A stretch of DNA of 64,000 nt, from positions 434,001 through 498,000 of the forward strand of contig NZ_JAGEMO020000001.1 of assembly GCF_017921975.2 (NCBI RefSeq), given 5' to 3'. The stretch is from Hymenobacter terricola. Lineage in GTDB: Bacteria; Bacteroidota; Bacteroidia; Cytophagales; Hymenobacteraceae. The position numbers and the translations under genes are program-made. Shown piece after piece: positions 44,492 to 51,700 of this stretch (the first letter of the stretch is position 1; each line of letters opens with the position of its first letter). A model generated the notes under the pieces. The model saw only the letters and a program-made list of their open reading frames with translations. It did no database searches and was not told the DNA's origin.

Positions 44492-45004
44492 TCACGCAAG
44501 CTGCCGGTTTTTTTCTTCCTGTCCGAAGTAGCGGGCCAGCCAGGTTTGGCCCGCGGGCCGGGGCCATTTGGTATCCAATTCGCCCTTAGTCGCTAAGGTA
44601 TTGTCGAAGTAGAACGTATCGGAAACTACGGTCCCGGCTGCCACGGCGGCCTTCAGTTCGCCGCGCTTCAGCAGCTGAACAGTGCCTGCCTGCAAAAAAG
44701 CCAGCCGGGATTTATCCAGCAGCTCCACGTCCAGTAGTTGCTCCAGCTGGGCCACGAAGCGCACCGACGCGTCGATGGAGCAGCCGCTGGCCCCGGCAAT
44801 GCCTTCGTCGAGGCCAATGACCAGAAAGTGCTGGTGCAGCACTTCCGCCGAGGCGTGCAGGGTGCGGCCGTGGCTGGTCCATTCCTCGGCAAAGCGGGCC
44901 AGGCCCGGCAGGATGGACACCGCCTCCGGCCCCGTGAGCGGGCGGCTGGCCTGATAAATCCACACCCGGGCTTCGGGGGGCAGCTGGTCAAAAGCAACGT
45001 ACAT
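44492..45004 (-). CDS. Conserved Bacteroidota protein of unknown function
   Basis: A 170-residue soluble protein. The phrases PPEARVWIYQASRPLTG, TSHGRTLHASAEVLHQHFLVIGLDEG and GASGCSIDASVRFVAQLEQL match a family conserved across Bacteroidota. Members are frequently named ABC transporter ATPase in databases, but no Walker motif exists here, so that name is wrong. An invariant Cys in GCSIDASV may be functional. It lies between the OmpA-like gene and the Fe-S gene pair on the same strand, a neighbourhood that seems conserved. Confidence 0.85.
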   Translation of the reverse strand: MYVAFDQLPPEARVWIYQASRPLTGPEAVSILPGLARFAEEWTSHGRTLHASAEVLHQHFLVIGLDEGIAGASGCSIDASVRFVAQLEQLLDVELLDKSRLAFLQAGTVQLLKRGELKAAVAAGTVVSDTFYFDNTLATKGELDTKWPRPAGQTWLARYFGQEEKNRQLA

Positions 45005-45066
45005 AATATCGGGGAGTTAACGGCGGGAAATTTAATCAAGCCTCGCACAGCGGGCCTGCCCCAAAG

Positions 45067-45120
45067 TTATGGGGGTAAACGAAGCCAAGCAGATTTTCTT
45101 GTCTTCGTTTACCCCCATAA
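45067..45120. repeat. Perfect 18-bp inverted repeat TTATGGGGGTAAACGAAG
   Basis: Arms 45067-45084 and 45103-45120 with an 18-base loop, 20 bases past the stop of the Fe-S gene on the minus strand. No T run follows, so a classical terminator is uncertain. Confidence 0.7.
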
Positions 45121-45139
45121 GTTAACTCCTGCGAAGGAA

Positions 45140-46036
45140 TCAGGCGTTGATGCCTTCGGCCGAAGCCACCAGCTCGGCCAAATCGAACACCTGCACCTTG
45201 CTTTCCTGCTCCTTGTTTTTCACGCCGTCGCTCATCATCGTCATGCAGAAGGGGCACGATACGGCAATGATGCTGCCCTGCAAATCATGCGGGCCGGGGG
45301 CACTGGTTTCGGTTTCCACGCCGGTCAGGTTGGCCAGCGCGTCGGCCTTGCCGCTGAGGGTGGCCAGGGCTTCCTCGGTGCGCTCGATGTTGATTTCCTT
45401 CTTGCCCGGCTCGGCTTCTTTCCACATCTGGGCGCCGCCCGCGCCGCAGCACAGGCCGTTGGCGCGGCTGCGCTTCATCTCCACCAGGTCGGCGTCGAGG
45501 GCGGCCAGCACGTCGCGCGGGGCTTCGTAAATGTTGTTGGCGCGGCCCAGGTAGCAGCTGTCGTGGAAGGTAATGCGGCGGCCCTTGAAGCTCTCGCCGC
45601 CGGTCACGCCCACCTTGCCCTCGTTGATGAGCTGCTGCAGGTAGGTGCTGTGGTGAATGACTTCGTAGTCGCCGCCCAGCGCCGGGTACTCATTCTTGAT
45701 GGTATTGAAGCAGTGCGGGCAGGCCGTCACGATTTTCTTGATGCCGTAGCCGTTCAGCGTCGTGATGTTCTGCATGGCCTGCATCTGGAACAGAAATTCG
45801 TTGCCGGCCCGTTTGGCGGGGTCGCCGGTGCAGCTTTCCTCCAGGCCCAGCACGGCGTACTTGGTGCCTACGTGGTCGAGGATGCGCACGAAAGCACGGG
45901 TCACGCGCTTGTACCGGTCATCAAAAGCACCGGCGCAGCCCACCCAGAACAGGATTTCGGGCGACTCGTTGCGGGCCGCCAAATCGGCCATGACGGGAAC
46001 GTTGATTTGCTTTTTGGTGGGAGCTTCAGGAGTCAT
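45140..46036 (-). CDS. CCG-domain (Fe-S)-binding protein, HdrD/GlpC-like
   Basis: A 298-residue soluble protein with two cysteine-rich CCG domains: the first with FWVGCAGAFDDR and ACPHCFNTIKNEY, the second with FHDSCYLGRANNIYEAPRDVL, NGLCCGAGGAQMW and SCPFCMTMMSDG. Such domains coordinate an unusual [4Fe-4S] cluster and pass electrons in heterodisulfide-reductase-like and glycolate/lactate-oxidase complexes. It forms a two-gene unit with the membrane Fe-S protein encoded just upstream (start 46036, neighbour stop 46155), separated by an inverted repeat. ATG 46034-46036 was chosen because the longer start lies in that repeat. Confidence 0.9.
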   Translation of the reverse strand: MTPEAPTKKQINVPVMADLAARNESPEILFWVGCAGAFDDRYKRVTRAFVRILDHVGTKYAVLGLEESCTGDPAKRAGNEFLFQMQAMQNITTLNGYGIKKIVTACPHCFNTIKNEYPALGGDYEVIHHSTYLQQLINEGKVGVTGGESFKGRRITFHDSCYLGRANNIYEAPRDVLAALDADLVEMKRSRANGLCCGAGGAQMWKEAEPGKKEINIERTEEALATLSGKADALANLTGVETETSAPGPHDLQGSIIAVSCPFCMTMMSDGVKNKEQESKVQVFDLAELVASAEGINA

Positions 46037-46060
46037 AAAGGAAGGGTTATCTAGGACGGT

Positions 46061-46144
46061 CATGCTGAGCGAAGCCGAAGCATCTCCACCGTATAAGTCA
46101 TTAGTTAGTATTGCGGTAGAGATGCTTCGACTTCGCTCAGCATG
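46061..46144. repeat. 31-bp inverted repeat of the CATGCTGAGCG family
   Basis: Arms 46061-46091 and 46114-46144 are reverse complements at 29 of 31 positions (CATGCTGAGCGAAGCCGAAG then CATCTCCACCG). It lies between the two Fe-S genes. A second copy is at 49074-49159. Confidence 0.9.
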
Positions 46145-46154
46145 GCTTTTTTTC

Positions 46155-47546
46155 TTAGGACACTGCTACTTTCACCGCCTTCTCCACCGCAAACAAGTCA
46201 TCGGCCCAGTTGAACCGGTCCGATGGCGAAAAAGCCCACGGCGCGCCGTTGTTTTCGATATTGGAGAACATCACGTTCAGTGAGTTCGGGGCGGCCGACT
46301 CTTCCAGCACCAGGAAGCGGCGCATTTCGATGATGCTTTCCAGCGGGTTGATGTTCACGGGGCAGCTTTCCACGCAGGCATTGCAGGTGGTGCAGGCCCA
46401 GAGCTCCTCGGGCGTCACTTTGCCGCGCAGCAGTGTGGCTTCCATCAGGTCGGTGATGGGCTCGTGCTTCGCTTCCTCACCGTACAGGTTGGGCCGGAAA
46501 ATGAGGGGCGAGTTATACTTCTCCTCCATCCGGTCGCGGGTGTCCATGATGATTTTGCGCGGCGAAAGCAGCTTGCCCGTCAGGTTGGCCGGGCACACCG
46601 AGGTGCAGCGGCCGCACTCGGTGCAGGAGTAGGCGTTCAGCAGGTTGGTCCAGGGCAGGTCGTCCACGTCCTTGGCGCCGAAGGGCGTGGGGGCCAGGGC
46701 CGAGCCATCGGGCGCAGTCGGCGCGGGCGGCACCACGAAGCTGGGGTCCATCATGGCCTTCACCTCGTTGGTGATGCTTTCCACGTTCGAAAACTGGCCC
46801 TGCGGCACCAGCCGCGAGTACCACACGTTCGGGAACGCCATGATGATGTGGAAGTGCTTCGAGCTAGGCAGGTAGTTGAGAAACAGCAGGATGCCCGTGA
46901 TGTGCGCCCACCAGCCCACGCGCTCCATAATTTCCAGCATGCCCGCATTAGCCGGCAGCAGGCCCATGAGCAGGCTGCTGATGGGGAACGCGCCGGGCAG
47001 GTTTTCGCCCCGCAGCTGGTGCAGCTTCAGGTCCGAGGTATTCATTGTGAACAGGGCCACCATCAGAATTACCTCAACGTAGAGGATGATGTTGGCATCC
47101 ATTTTGGGCCAGGCGCGCAGCTCGGGGCCGCTGAAGCGCTTGAGCGGCGGCTTGCGGTTGCGGCGCCACCAGAACGCGGCCACGGCGATGATAACCAGTG
47201 CGCCCAGCACCTCATTGGTCGCCATCAGCAGGCTATATACCGGCCCTAGGAAACTCAAAAAGCGGTGGGTGCCGAACAGGCCGTCGACCACAATTTCAAG
47301 CACCTCAATGTTGATGACCAGAAAGCCCACGTACACCACCAGGTGCAGCAGGGCCGGCGTCATGCGCTTGAACATCTTTTGCTGCCCGAAAGCGACGAGC
47401 AGGGTTTTCTGGAAGCGCTCGGCGGCGTGGCCGCTCATATCGCGGTCTCGCCCGACGAGGATGTTGGCGCGGATTTTCCGGACTTGCCAGGTGAAAAAGC
47501 CGAAGGCTGCGACCAGCAGCAGCGCAAAGAGGATGGGTTGCAACAT
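46155..47546 (-). CDS. Membrane Fe-S oxidoreductase subunit with two [4Fe-4S] clusters
   Basis: A 463-residue protein with about five membrane segments in its first 240 residues (resembling the NarI/HdrE-type cytochrome subunit) and a C-terminal dicluster ferredoxin domain with CTECGRCTSVCPANLTG and CTTCNACVESCPVNINP. It likely passes electrons between a quinone pool and the CCG protein at 45140-46036, but the donor and acceptor are unknown. The ATG at 47544-47546 (MLQPILFALLLVAAFGF) is used; the frame stays open upstream, but there it is the antisense of tRNA-Phe and not protein coding. Confidence 0.9.
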   Translation of the reverse strand: MLQPILFALLLVAAFGFFTWQVRKIRANILVGRDRDMSGHAAERFQKTLLVAFGQQKMFKRMTPALLHLVVYVGFLVINIEVLEIVVDGLFGTHRFLSFLGPVYSLLMATNEVLGALVIIAVAAFWWRRNRKPPLKRFSGPELRAWPKMDANIILYVEVILMVALFTMNTSDLKLHQLRGENLPGAFPISSLLMGLLPANAGMLEIMERVGWWAHITGILLFLNYLPSSKHFHIIMAFPNVWYSRLVPQGQFSNVESITNEVKAMMDPSFVVPPAPTAPDGSALAPTPFGAKDVDDLPWTNLLNAYSCTECGRCTSVCPANLTGKLLSPRKIIMDTRDRMEEKYNSPLIFRPNLYGEEAKHEPITDLMEATLLRGKVTPEELWACTTCNACVESCPVNINPLESIIEMRRFLVLEESAAPNSLNVMFSNIENNGAPWAFSPSDRFNWADDLFAVEKAVKVAVS

Positions 47547-47652
47547 GCGGTAAAGGTAAGAAGGCGGGAACGTTTGGGGATGCAATATACTCGGCATGCC
47601 GACTACTTTTAAAAATAACCAGCCAGCTATTCGACTTTTTTTGCGCCACATC

Positions 47653-47682
47653 TTGCGGCATTGCGCTGCTTTCGTACCTTTG
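47653..47682 (+). promoter_or_regulatory. Promoter of tRNA-Phe
   Basis: TTG (47653-47655), 19-base spacer, TACCTTTG (47675-47682), 34 bases before the tRNA. The minus-7 box is identical to that of the tRNA-Pro promoter. Confidence 0.6.
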
Positions 47683-47716
47683 CGGTCCCCAAAGCAGGTT
47701 ACTACGGCGGGGAAAC

Positions 47717-47789
<73 letters not shown>

Positions 47790-47790
47790 C

Positions 47791-47827
47791 AAAAAAGGCC
47801 CTTAGCGCACTGCTAAGGGCCTTTTTA
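47791..47827 (+). terminator. Terminator of tRNA-Phe
   Basis: Stem AAAAAGGCCCTTAGC / GCTAAGGGCCTTTTT with a 5-base loop, starting right behind the tRNA. Confidence 0.92.
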
Positions 47828-47969
47828 TTTGTGCCTGAACTACAGGACAAGGCCGGTTTCCCAAGCGGCTGCCAGCTATGCAATATACGGCCTGAGATAG
47901 TTCGGTTCTGGTAGCCAACTGGCGCAGGACAGGTGTTTCAGGCTTGGGCGTTAGTAGCGCGTATCAGGG

Positions 47970-49028
47970 CTATTTCCAGGTAATGTCCACCGAGTCGCGG
48001 ATGGTGGTGGCAATGCCGGCCGTGGGGCCCAGGTAGCCGCTGGCGGGCAGGTCGCGGCCGTAGCTGTAGGCCATCACCCGGCCGCTGGTGAAGACTTTGA
48101 CCAGAATAAAGCCGAAAAACAGCTTGTTGGGCGAGGCGCTGGCATCGAGCGGACTGCCGCCGTTGCCGGCAATGAGCTGCCACGGGTGGAATGGTGGCGT
48201 TTGAATGCGGTAGTAGAGGTGGTTGTGGGCGGCCAGCATGGCTTCGGCATGGTTGGCATCGAGGATGCTCCACAGGCTGCCCCCATTGCTGAGGCCGTCG
48301 CCGGCGGGAGCTGGGAGCGCGGGCTTGTGGCCCAGGGCGAATAGGTGCTTGCTGCCCCGGGCGCGGGCGGCGGCCAGGTCGCGGCCCAGCCAGTCGAGCG
48401 GAGCAGTGCCCTCGGTGCCCACCGGGTCGGTGTTCAGGATGACGAAGTGGCTCTGCTTGAAATCGAAGGAATAGGAAAGCTGGCTTTGGTCGGTGGCCAG
48501 GCGGTCGGGACCGCCGGCGGTGGGGCCGTTGCTGCCGGCCAGGTAGGGCCGCAGGGCCGCCCGCCACGCCTGCTCGGCGCCCAGGAAGGCGGGCTGGTTC
48601 TTGCCGCTCATCACCTCGTGGTTGCCGGGCAGGGCCACCATCCGGATGCTGGTGCGGCTGAGCGGCGCGGCGCGGTAGAGAGCCACCCAGGCCCGCAGCT
48701 CGCGGCCGATGACGGCCGTGTCGGGCGAGTAGCCCAGCACCATGTCGCCCATAAAAAACAGGTAGTCGGGCACGGGCCGCAGGGCCGCCAGGTCGGCGTA
48801 GGTGCGGGTGAGCTGGGGCACGTTGGCCGTGCTGGGGTTGGTGGCCAGGTTCGCGTCCGAGTTGTCGACGCGGTTGCAGCCCATCACCGCGAAGGAGTAC
48901 GCCAGCGTGTCGCGTACGGCGCTGGTGGGCGGGGCGGGCTGCGGCTGGGTGGCGGTTTCGGGATGGCAGGCCGGCAGGGCCAGCAGGCTCGCCAGCGGCA
49001 GGAGCAGCAGGCGGATGATTCTGTTCAT
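47970..49028 (-). CDS. Calcineurin-like metallophosphoesterase lipoprotein
   Basis: A 352-residue lipoprotein (leader MNRIIRLLLLPLASLLALPAC, lipobox Cys21). The metallophosphoesterase motifs are present in order: SFAVMGCNRVD (in place of the usual DxH), YLFFMGDMVLGY, VALPGNHEVMSG, FALGHKPAL and AMLAAHNHLYYR. Substrate unknown; such periplasmic or surface enzymes release phosphate from organic esters. ATG 49026-49028 gives the lipoprotein leader. It lies downstream of the receptor/phosphoesterase group on the same strand, separated by a repeat. Confidence 0.88.
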   Translation of the reverse strand: MNRIIRLLLLPLASLLALPACHPETATQPQPAPPTSAVRDTLAYSFAVMGCNRVDNSDANLATNPSTANVPQLTRTYADLAALRPVPDYLFFMGDMVLGYSPDTAVIGRELRAWVALYRAAPLSRTSIRMVALPGNHEVMSGKNQPAFLGAEQAWRAALRPYLAGSNGPTAGGPDRLATDQSQLSYSFDFKQSHFVILNTDPVGTEGTAPLDWLGRDLAAARARGSKHLFALGHKPALPAPAGDGLSNGGSLWSILDANHAEAMLAAHNHLYYRIQTPPFHPWQLIAGNGGSPLDASASPNKLFFGFILVKVFTSGRVMAYSYGRDLPASGYLGPTAGIATTIRDSVDITWK

Positions 49029-49073
49029 GGTGGTTTGGGATGGGCCGTAAACCGGAAAGGGCTGTAAAAACGT

Positions 49074-49159
49074 CATGCTGAGCGCAGTCGAAGCAGCTCT
49101 ACCGCAGTACTAAATCAGATTAGTTGCGCGATAGAGCTGCTTCGACTACGCTCAGCATG
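49074..49159. repeat. 27-bp inverted repeat of the CATGCTGAGCG family
   Basis: Arms 49074-49100 and 49133-49159 are reverse complements with one mismatch (CATGCTGAGCGCAGTCGAAG then CAGCTCT). Same family as 46061-46144. Confidence 0.9.
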
Positions 49160-49197
49160 ATGGCCCGATGAGGGACAGCTGCCTGGCTGACGAATAA

Positions 49198-50643
49198 TTA
49201 GTGCTGGTTGCCCGAATTGTCGCTGGGGTAGGCGCCCAGGTCGCGGCTGGGCAGCGTGATGGCCGTAGCGCCGAAGTTGGCATTCACCGGGATGGCGGGG
49301 GAGGTGGCCAGGGGCTGGAAGCCGGTGTAGCCCTTGCCGAGGGCCGGCGAGCTGGCCAGCAGGTGAAAGTTGTAGGTACCCACGGTGTTCACATCGGCCA
49401 GGCGGCGCACCGGGGCAGGCAGCGGGAAATTCACGAATTGCGGGTTGTTGGCGCGGAGCAGGCTCTGCGGGGCGGTGTATACCTGGCCCAGGCGGTAGCC
49501 AGCCGGCAGCCAGGAGCTGGGCAAGGGAATATCGGTAGCCTGGGGCTTGGTGAGGAAGGCCGTGGGGTAGATTTCGTTGGCCAGGGCCAGCGAGTCCACG
49601 TAGTTCAGGCTGTAGCCGTAGCGCAGGTTGGCGGTGTCGGCTACCACCAGCACGTTGCCGAGGTAGTTGCCCGAGCCCACCACGCGCGGGCCGTATTTGC
49701 AGTTCACCATCAGGTTGTTGTAGTACACGCCACGCGAGCCCTCCTCGTAGTTGATGGAGCCGCCGCGCCCGGCCGAGTTGCGCCGGAAGCCGCAGTGGAT
49801 GTACGTGTTGTTGTACATGTAGATGTTGGTCTGCGGGTTTTTGCCGCCGTTGTTCGAGGCTTTCGAGCCGTTGGTGGCCGTGCCGACGAACAGGTTGTAG
49901 GCAATGTTGCCGGTAGTGCCCGACTTGATGTTGAGGCTCTCGCCGCCGGTTTTGCCGCCTTTCTCAAACGTGTTGCGCATCACCTGAATGCGGCCGCCAA
50001 GCACCCGAATCGGGTCGTCGGTGGCGCCGTACACCCACGAGTCTTCGAGGATGAACGCGCCCAAGGGATTCTGGAAGAAAATGGGATAGGTGTTCTTGTT
50101 GTTGGCAATGCCGGCCGATACGGGCGACACCACCACAGTGCCGCCGCCGAACTCGACGTGCGTCCATTTCAGCACCATCAGCGGGCAGGTCACGTCGCCC
50201 AGAATGCCGCCCCAGAGGCCTTGGTAGGCGGGGTCGGTGGCGGGGTCGGCGCTCACCTGGTCGGTGTGGGCCACCACGGTGTTGGTGGTGGCGTTTTTGG
50301 CCCGGAAATACACCGGCTTGGCCTGCGAGCCCAGCGAGAGCAGGGTGCCTTTGATGATGAAGTTAAAGTTGCCCAGGAAGTTAACCTTCACGCCGGGCTG
50401 AATCACGAGCGTATCGCCGGCATTCACAAACACGTCGGCCGTCACGTTGTACTCCAAATCCTGCTGCATGGTGCCCTTGATGGGACCGCCAATCGGCGCG
50501 GAATTGTTGACCGGGTGGCCCACCGACAGCGGCGGCGTGGACAGCTCCACTTCCTCGTTGGACTTGTTGCAGGAGGCCAGCAGGCCCAGTGCGGCCAGCG
50601 CCACCAGGCCCGTCCCGCGCAGGGCAGTTGTAAATAATTTCAT
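49198..50643 (-). CDS. Lipoprotein with right-handed beta-helix-like repeats
   Basis: A 481-residue lipoprotein: leader MKLFTTALRGTGLVALAAL then LLASC with the lipobox Cys. The body has short Gly/Asn/Val-rich repeats (LWGGILGD, VLKWTHVEFGGGTVV, GGRIQVMRNTFEKGG, GNIAYNLFVG, NIYMYNNTYIHCG, GVYYNNLMVNC) typical of parallel beta-helix proteins. The repeated pattern of N-N-Y/F-hydrophobic is clear over about residues 120-340. Ligand or enzyme role unknown. It follows the metallophosphoesterase-like gene by 31 bases and is in the same presumed operon as the TonB receptor. Confidence 0.8.
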   Translation of the reverse strand: MKLFTTALRGTGLVALAALGLLASCNKSNEEVELSTPPLSVGHPVNNSAPIGGPIKGTMQQDLEYNVTADVFVNAGDTLVIQPGVKVNFLGNFNFIIKGTLLSLGSQAKPVYFRAKNATTNTVVAHTDQVSADPATDPAYQGLWGGILGDVTCPLMVLKWTHVEFGGGTVVVSPVSAGIANNKNTYPIFFQNPLGAFILEDSWVYGATDDPIRVLGGRIQVMRNTFEKGGKTGGESLNIKSGTTGNIAYNLFVGTATNGSKASNNGGKNPQTNIYMYNNTYIHCGFRRNSAGRGGSINYEEGSRGVYYNNLMVNCKYGPRVVGSGNYLGNVLVVADTANLRYGYSLNYVDSLALANEIYPTAFLTKPQATDIPLPSSWLPAGYRLGQVYTAPQSLLRANNPQFVNFPLPAPVRRLADVNTVGTYNFHLLASSPALGKGYTGFQPLATSPAIPVNANFGATAITLPSRDLGAYPSDNSGNQH

Positions 50644-50674
50644 AGGGGTGTTGAAAAAAGAGGGTTGGGGAAAA

Positions 50675-51673
50675 TCAGGGTTGAGGGGCCGTGGCACCCA
50701 GCTCCTGAAACTGGAACAGGGCGGGCTGGGTGGGGTCCACACTCACGCGCACGGCCACCACGTCGGCTTCGCCGGGCACTTGCAGGCGGGTGAAATTCTG
50801 GAGCACCTGCTTGGGCGACGCGGGGTTGGGCAGCGGCTTATCGATGAGCAGGCGGTGCGAATCGCCGTTTACCAGCAGCACGGGCCGGCCAAAGGCGACC
50901 GCGTGCCGGCTCAGGGCGGCGATGATTTCGGTGAAGCCGTCGGCGTCCTTCGCGTTTTTGTCCGGGCTGAACATATCGGCCTGGGTGAAAAGCACCACCC
51001 CCAGCCGGTGCTGGGCCGCCGCGTCGGCGAACACCTCATCGAGCCAGGCCACGTTGGCCTTCATGCGGTCGTAGAACTCGTGGTTCTGGCCCTTGGCGTC
51101 GTTGGGCACGAAGTTGTTGTTCGAGCCCACCAGGTGCACGGTGGCGAAGGCCACGTTGCCGCTGGCCCAGCGGTTGTTTTCGACGTAGGCGGCGAAGGCC
51201 GGGCGCAGGGCCTGCGAGGTGAGTGGCAGCTTGGTTTTGCCGAAGGAGTTGTGGTCGGGGAAGAACAGCTTACGCACCACGGCTAGCCGTTCCTCGGGGT
51301 CGTAGCGGCCGGCTTTTTCGCGGCCGCAGTCGGTCCACTCGTTGTCGCCGGGCGTGTAGATGAGCGGCTGCTCAAACAGCTGGAATTCCGCCAGCACCTT
51401 GCCGTACAGCTCCTCCGTGCACAGCGTCGAGCCCGATTTGATGTCGCCGACGTGCACCGTAAAGCGCGGCCGCTGCCGGTTCACGGCCCCGATGAGGGCT
51501 TCGAAGCGGCCGTAGTCGGCGGGCAGGAAGTAGGGCGTGTCGCCGAGCGCCACGAAGTCGAACGGGGCCGGCGCGGGGCTGGCTTTGGGCGGCCGGCCGG
51601 GACCGGCTGCGCTCGCCGCCGCGCTGCTGAGCACCGCGAGCAGCAGGCAGAAAATTCGATTAATCCGCTTCAA
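50675..51673 (-). CDS. Exported metallophosphoesterase-like protein
   Basis: A 332-residue exported protein (signal peptide MKRINRIFCLLLAVLSSAAA). Motifs of the calcineurin-like fold are FVALGDTPYF, FTVHVGDIKSGS, IYTPGDNEWTDC (in place of GNHE) and HLVGSNNNF; VLLVNGDSHRLLID supplies the late GxSHR motif. The GDNEWTDC form is an unusual variant, but found in a coherent group. It lies between the TonB receptor gene (28 bases upstream) and the beta-helix lipoprotein gene, so all three are likely co-transcribed. Organic phosphate handling at the surface is a reasonable but unproven role. Confidence 0.82.
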   Translation of the reverse strand: MKRINRIFCLLLAVLSSAAASAAGPGRPPKASPAPAPFDFVALGDTPYFLPADYGRFEALIGAVNRQRPRFTVHVGDIKSGSTLCTEELYGKVLAEFQLFEQPLIYTPGDNEWTDCGREKAGRYDPEERLAVVRKLFFPDHNSFGKTKLPLTSQALRPAFAAYVENNRWASGNVAFATVHLVGSNNNFVPNDAKGQNHEFYDRMKANVAWLDEVFADAAAQHRLGVVLFTQADMFSPDKNAKDADGFTEIIAALSRHAVAFGRPVLLVNGDSHRLLIDKPLPNPASPKQVLQNFTRLQVPGEADVVAVRVSVDPTQPALFQFQELGATAPQP

Positions 51674-51700
51674 AATCAGAGAGTAAATGAGGTGCCGTAC

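Noticed and set aside
44492..45004. Calling this gene an ABC transporter ATPase
   Set aside because: There is no Walker A, signature or Walker B; the database name for this family is not supported by the sequence.
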